From positions 1 to 64,000 of the forward strand of contig CAKPCH010000006.1 in NCBI GenBank assembly GCA_934141535.1: 64,000 nt of DNA. The letters run 5' to 3'. Shown here one piece after another: positions 62,001 to 64,000 of this stretch. The DNA is from an uncultured Bacilli bacterium. GTDB lineage: Bacteria > Bacillota_I > Bacilli_A > RF39 > UBA660. The notes beneath the pieces were generated by a model, which saw only the letters and a program-made list of their open reading frames with translations, was not told the DNA's origin and did no database searches. A program made the translations under genes and the position numbers. Within the stretch, counting starts at the first letter, position 1; every line of letters begins with the position of its first letter.

Positions 62001-63644
62001 CTGAACTTCATTTTCAACTACATCAGCACTATCTTGAAGAGCTCTGTTAATATATTCTTGTTCTAGATATGAACTAATATATTTAATATCTTCTATATTA
62101 TCTGCAAAAAATCTAATTTGTTTATTATTGTTAAAGCAATGAGGACAGTCTTTATATTTTTCCCAAACTGACAAATTCTTTTTATTTATAAAAAATATTA
62201 TTTTCAAATCATCATAACTATGAAATGTAAGTAATTGTAAAAGTGCATTATCAGTAAATGCTGATGATTCAATATCTTGACCCATAATAGCAGTAACGTT
62301 TTTATTATTAAACGAATAACCTATAGGAACATTCTTAAGTATTTTAGATTCATTAATTAATTTTTCTAGTGAACTTTTTAAATTATCCTCTTCTTCCATT
62401 GTAAAATCTTCTTCATTAAAATTAACATTTAAATCAAGAGGTAAAGACCCACTACCTACTCTTATAGTTAAAAAATCTTGTTGATCATTTCTTCTTTCCC
62501 ATAAGTTTCTTTTTTTATTTATTATTATATTTTGACATTCATCAAGTGTTATTAAATTTTCTTTCAATATCTGAGTTTGTTCAACAGAGACATTATAGAT
62601 TTCTTTTTTCTTTCTTTCTAAATATTGACTATACTTCTTTTGCCTTTCTTTTTCCTGTTTTTTTTCTAATCTTTTTTGATATTTTCTTGTTAAGTTAGGC
62701 CATAAGAATGAAGATAATAACATGGCTACACTTGTTATAAGACCAGATAAAGATTGTCCTAATGTTTGTTGCCTAGAAATCAATTTAGATAATGTATTTA
62801 TAAGAGTTATAACCGAAGTAATTCCCATTGTAAGTGCTGGACCGAGTGTTAATAAAAGAGGCATTTCTTGTTTTTCATGTTTCTTAGGTGGTGGTGTTAC
62901 TGTGAGTTCATATGTCTCTATGAATCTTCTAAGTCTAGGTTTCTTAAAAAAATAATCTTCATCTTTATAAAAATCAATTTCCTTTACTGTATCACTATCT
63001 GGTATTGGTGATTGTACTTTCAAATCTGATTCAAAAACAGCTTCGACAAATGAATTATTTAATGTAACAAAATTAGAAGGATTATTTATAGAAATCATAC
63101 CATTCATTAAAGTTATTCTTAATCCTAAAATAAAAATAGCATCCCCATTATTAAGCTTTGCAGTTAATCTTGTTAATAAATTATTGTTAACATATATATT
63201 TGATTGTTGTTTTATATTTATAATCCATTCATTGTTAATAAAATTAATTATAGCATATTCATTAAATATATAAGAATTATTATATATAATATCACTTGTT
63301 GTATCTCTACCAACTACTAATTTAGTATTATTATTTATTTTATAATATTTAATTGTACTATCATAAAACTCTTCTATATACAAAAACATTTTAGTATTAT
63401 TATACTCTAAAAAATAGAAATAGTTTGGTTTTAAAATAGTGTGATCTATATATGCATTATTAAAAATAATTTTAGTATCATCATTATTCTTCATGACCCA
63501 ATTATTATCTATTGCTTCTATATTTATTATATTTGCATTATTATTTAATTCGTCAACTAACCAGAAACTTCCTTCTATTTTTTGTGGTAGTATTAATTTT
63601 TGTAACCTATTTTTATTAAATAAAACTAAACTAATAGCACTCAT
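59067..63644 (-). CDS. essC: EssC, FtsK/SpoIIIE-type ATPase of the type VII secretion system
   Basis: A 1525-aa motor protein of T7SSb. An N-terminal region of two FHA-like folds (VGRDTTSDIIYNN near residue 111) is followed by two membrane helices (about residues 265-290 and 300-325) and three ATPase domains. D1 has an intact Walker A, AGTTGSGKSEFIITY (near residues 717-726), and Walker B FILIDYKGGG. D2's P-loop is degenerate (YGSSGTNRE near residue 1068, no Lys), and D3 lacks a P-loop. Canonical EssC is about 1480 aa. ATG 63644 with AGAGG ten bases upstream. It is the first gene of the T7SS locus and overlaps yukD. Confidence 0.95.
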   Translation of the reverse strand: MSAISLVLFNKNRLQKLILPQKIEGSFWLVDELNNNANIINIEAIDNNWVMKNNDDTKIIFNNAYIDHTILKPNYFYFLEYNNTKMFLYIEEFYDSTIKYYKINNNTKLVVGRDTTSDIIYNNSYIFNEYAIINFINNEWIINIKQQSNIYVNNNLLTRLTAKLNNGDAIFILGLRITLMNGMISINNPSNFVTLNNSFVEAVFESDLKVQSPIPDSDTVKEIDFYKDEDYFFKKPRLRRFIETYELTVTPPPKKHEKQEMPLLLTLGPALTMGITSVITLINTLSKLISRQQTLGQSLSGLITSVAMLLSSFLWPNLTRKYQKRLEKKQEKERQKKYSQYLERKKKEIYNVSVEQTQILKENLITLDECQNIIINKKRNLWERRNDQQDFLTIRVGSGSLPLDLNVNFNEEDFTMEEEDNLKSSLEKLINESKILKNVPIGYSFNNKNVTAIMGQDIESSAFTDNALLQLLTFHSYDDLKIIFFINKKNLSVWEKYKDCPHCFNNNKQIRFFADNIEDIKYISSYLEQEYINRALQDSADVVENEVQENNTYSPYYLIITDDYPMIRKIGIIDKILNNKQNLGFSIICIENRLGKLPSECVNFISLQGNAAILSTQKDNYYEQGFTKEINPNINMINCIKTLSNIPIEFVEDLRSLPTSLGFLEMYNVGKVEQLNALNRWRLNNPMKSLRAQVGINDEGNPIWLDLHEKYHGPHGLIAGTTGSGKSEFIITYILSMIINYSPDEVAFILIDYKGGGLAGAFENKTQGYRLPHLAGTITNLDKASLNRTLVSIDSELKRRQKVFNEVRDKLGESTIDIYKYQKFFREGKIKEPMPHLFIISDEFAELKAQQPEFMDDLISAARIGRSLGVHLILATQKPSGVVNDQIWSNTKFRVCLKVQDKSDSHEMLKRPEAADITNAGRFYLQVGNDEIFVLGQSGYAGMPYFATDQVKKKYDRSISIIDNVGQVIKNVANTKEVKKVDNGDELSNIMKYICTLANKENIKTKNLWLDAIEKDIYVDDIINKYNFKSNEVEAIIGEYDAPSKQYQDILTLKLNDEANTLVYGSSGTNREMFLSSIIYSLCIKHLAGDINIYIIDFGSESLRMYEKFPQVGDIVYASEKDKLLKLIGLINEEIKERKKLFADYNGEYKNYIKNSGKRVPIKLIIINNYDSFKESYSSLEDILIKLTREGERYGIIFIISATNSHSIYSKIERNFNHTFVLDMPDKSDYIDILGKIGNVYPASYDGRGLYRNEEVYEFQTAQVTNQDNLVEFVKNRINQVLKVSKNSAPSIPVLKEELTIEDLDSSITNINNLPIGMIKRNLKVMGYNFFNDKATIISSKDVKSCIDLLKTIIYGTRKLGNMVVLIDTEQELVELGGTVNTYADKNFEEFILRFEQFLDKEIDGKNVKVLCIIAGLEKFQGSMNDKKFNGFFKGIKTLPNVNLLFVDSSFKLKKVSFENWYSDITNNSNGIWVGNGFIEQTVISCNDYNNRFKEVIDKQYAWVAKNGEAELIKIVGKKVREDEE

Positions 63645-63677
63645 AAACAGCATACCTCTCTATTCTACTCTATAAAG

Positions 63678-63683
63678 ATTATA
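63678..63683 (-). promoter_or_regulatory. Probable -10 box of essC
   Basis: TATAAT on the minus strand (63678-63683), about 35 bases before the start codon. The -35 is not convincing. Confidence 0.4.
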
Positions 63684-63730
63684 CAATTAAAGTTTTTATG
63701 TTTAATAATAAATTCCAAAATAGAATATTA

Positions 63731-63754
63731 AAAGAGGTCTTTAAAAGATCTCTT
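63731..63754 (-). terminator. Terminator of ffh
   Basis: AAGAGATCTTT and AAAGACCTCTT form an 11-bp stem with one mismatch on the minus strand followed by TTTT. It separates ffh from the T7SS locus. Confidence 0.8.
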
Positions 63755-64000
63755 AGAAAGGCATTTTCATATTACCATTTTTCATCATTTTCATCATTTT
63801 TTTCATTTGTTCAAATTGAGTAAGTAATCTATTTACTTCTTCTACACTTCTTGCAGATCCCTTAGCTATTCTTGTTTTTCTTGATGCTTTTAAAACTTCA
63901 GGATGTTGTCTTTCATAAGGTGTCATAGAAAGAATTATTGCTTCTATATGTGCCATATCTTTTGGGTCAATTTTAACGCCTTTTAACTCTTTAGGAACAC
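63753..64000 (-). CDS. ffh: Signal recognition particle protein Ffh, C-terminal part
   Basis: The C-terminal end of the M domain: VPKELKGVKIDPKDMAHIEA, ILSMTPYERQHPEVL, SRKTRIAKGSARSVEEVNRL (the RNA-binding helix-turn-helix) and the Met-rich tail QFEQMKKMMKMMKNGNMKMPF-like ending. The gene continues beyond 64000, so the frame is read without a start. Ffh binds signal peptides with 4.5S/6S RNA. It is followed here by the T7SS locus rather than by rpsP. Confidence 0.95.
   Translation of the reverse strand, partial: VPKELKGVKIDPKDMAHIEAIILSMTPYERQHPEVLKASRKTRIAKGSARSVEEVNRLLTQFEQMKKMMKMMKNGNMKMPF

Noticed and set aside
1..64000. CRISPR arrays, insertion sequences, prophage genes
   Set aside because: No direct-repeat arrays, transposases, integrases or phage structural genes are visible.
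1..64000. Mycoplasma-type genetic code (UGA as Trp)
   Set aside because: TGA ends several genes, and tryptophan positions in the conserved families are coded as TGG.

Overview
The window is a very AT-rich bacterial chromosome segment, almost entirely transcribed from the minus strand. It starts inside a tRNA-Ile gene and ends inside ffh. Gene content points to a Gram-positive, endospore-forming member of the Bacilli or a close relative. Evidence: CotE-like and CotD-like coat proteins, the cotE-miaB adjacency known from Bacillus, the rlmN-prpC-prkC-rsgA-rpe operon order, YutD, a DHH-type pyrophosphatase with CBS domains, and class B sortase. TGA is used as a stop (for example at 29439, 31848 and 44101), so this is the standard bacterial code, not the Mycoplasma code. 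Shine-Dalgarno sequences are either AGGAGG-like or a recurring GGTGAT variant. I assigned no species.

Layout. 1-5.5 kb: housekeeping (rseP, cdsA, khpA, rpsP), a degenerate Fic-like gene, cotE and miaB. 5.6-20.4 kb: signalling and accessory metabolism, namely a lone receiver, two GNAT enzymes behind a riboswitch-like leader, a double-Nudix fusion, two membrane hybrid histidine kinases, pyrophosphatase, a prepilin-like protein, a polysaccharide deacetylase and an acyl-CoA synthetase-like enzyme. 20.5-21.1 kb: an isolated, roughly 615-nt, apparently structured RNA gene with its own promoter and terminator. 21.2-35.0 kb: a surface polysaccharide operon of twelve genes (TagO/WecA-like initiator, glycosyltransferases, Wzx flippase, ligase/polymerase fusion, GtrA-Alg14 fusion, Alg13-like partner, PIG-L deacetylase). 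36.0-41.0 kb: the rlmN-prpC-prkC-rsgA-rpe operon. 41.1-48.9 kb: envelope proteins, a putative glycoside hydrolase, sortase B, a RelBE-type toxin-antitoxin pair, FtsW and a CotD-like coat protein. 49.0-53.5 kb: an HD-hydrolase/nucleoside-kinase fusion with a 313-nt structured RNA directly upstream, an XRE regulator, a HipA-like kinase and a zeta-toxin-like pair. 53.5-63.6 kb: a compact type VII secretion (T7SS) locus with essC, yukD/esaB, three WXG100-like proteins, a probable effector and a probable immunity protein. 63.7-64.0 kb: the end of ffh.

The most noteworthy material is non-coding: the 615-nt RNA (20502-21116), the 313-nt RNA (50381-50693), the leader upstream of the GNAT pair (7278-7366) and the structured leader before a 91-aa orphan gene (8649-8785). 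Each has a near-consensus sigma-A promoter and internally complementary segments that protein coding does not explain. Next come the compact T7SS locus without visible essA, essB or esaA, and several domain fusions (HD + P-loop kinase, GtrA + Alg14, O-antigen ligase + GT2, Nudix + Nudix). All family assignments come from reading motifs by eye; no database search was run.
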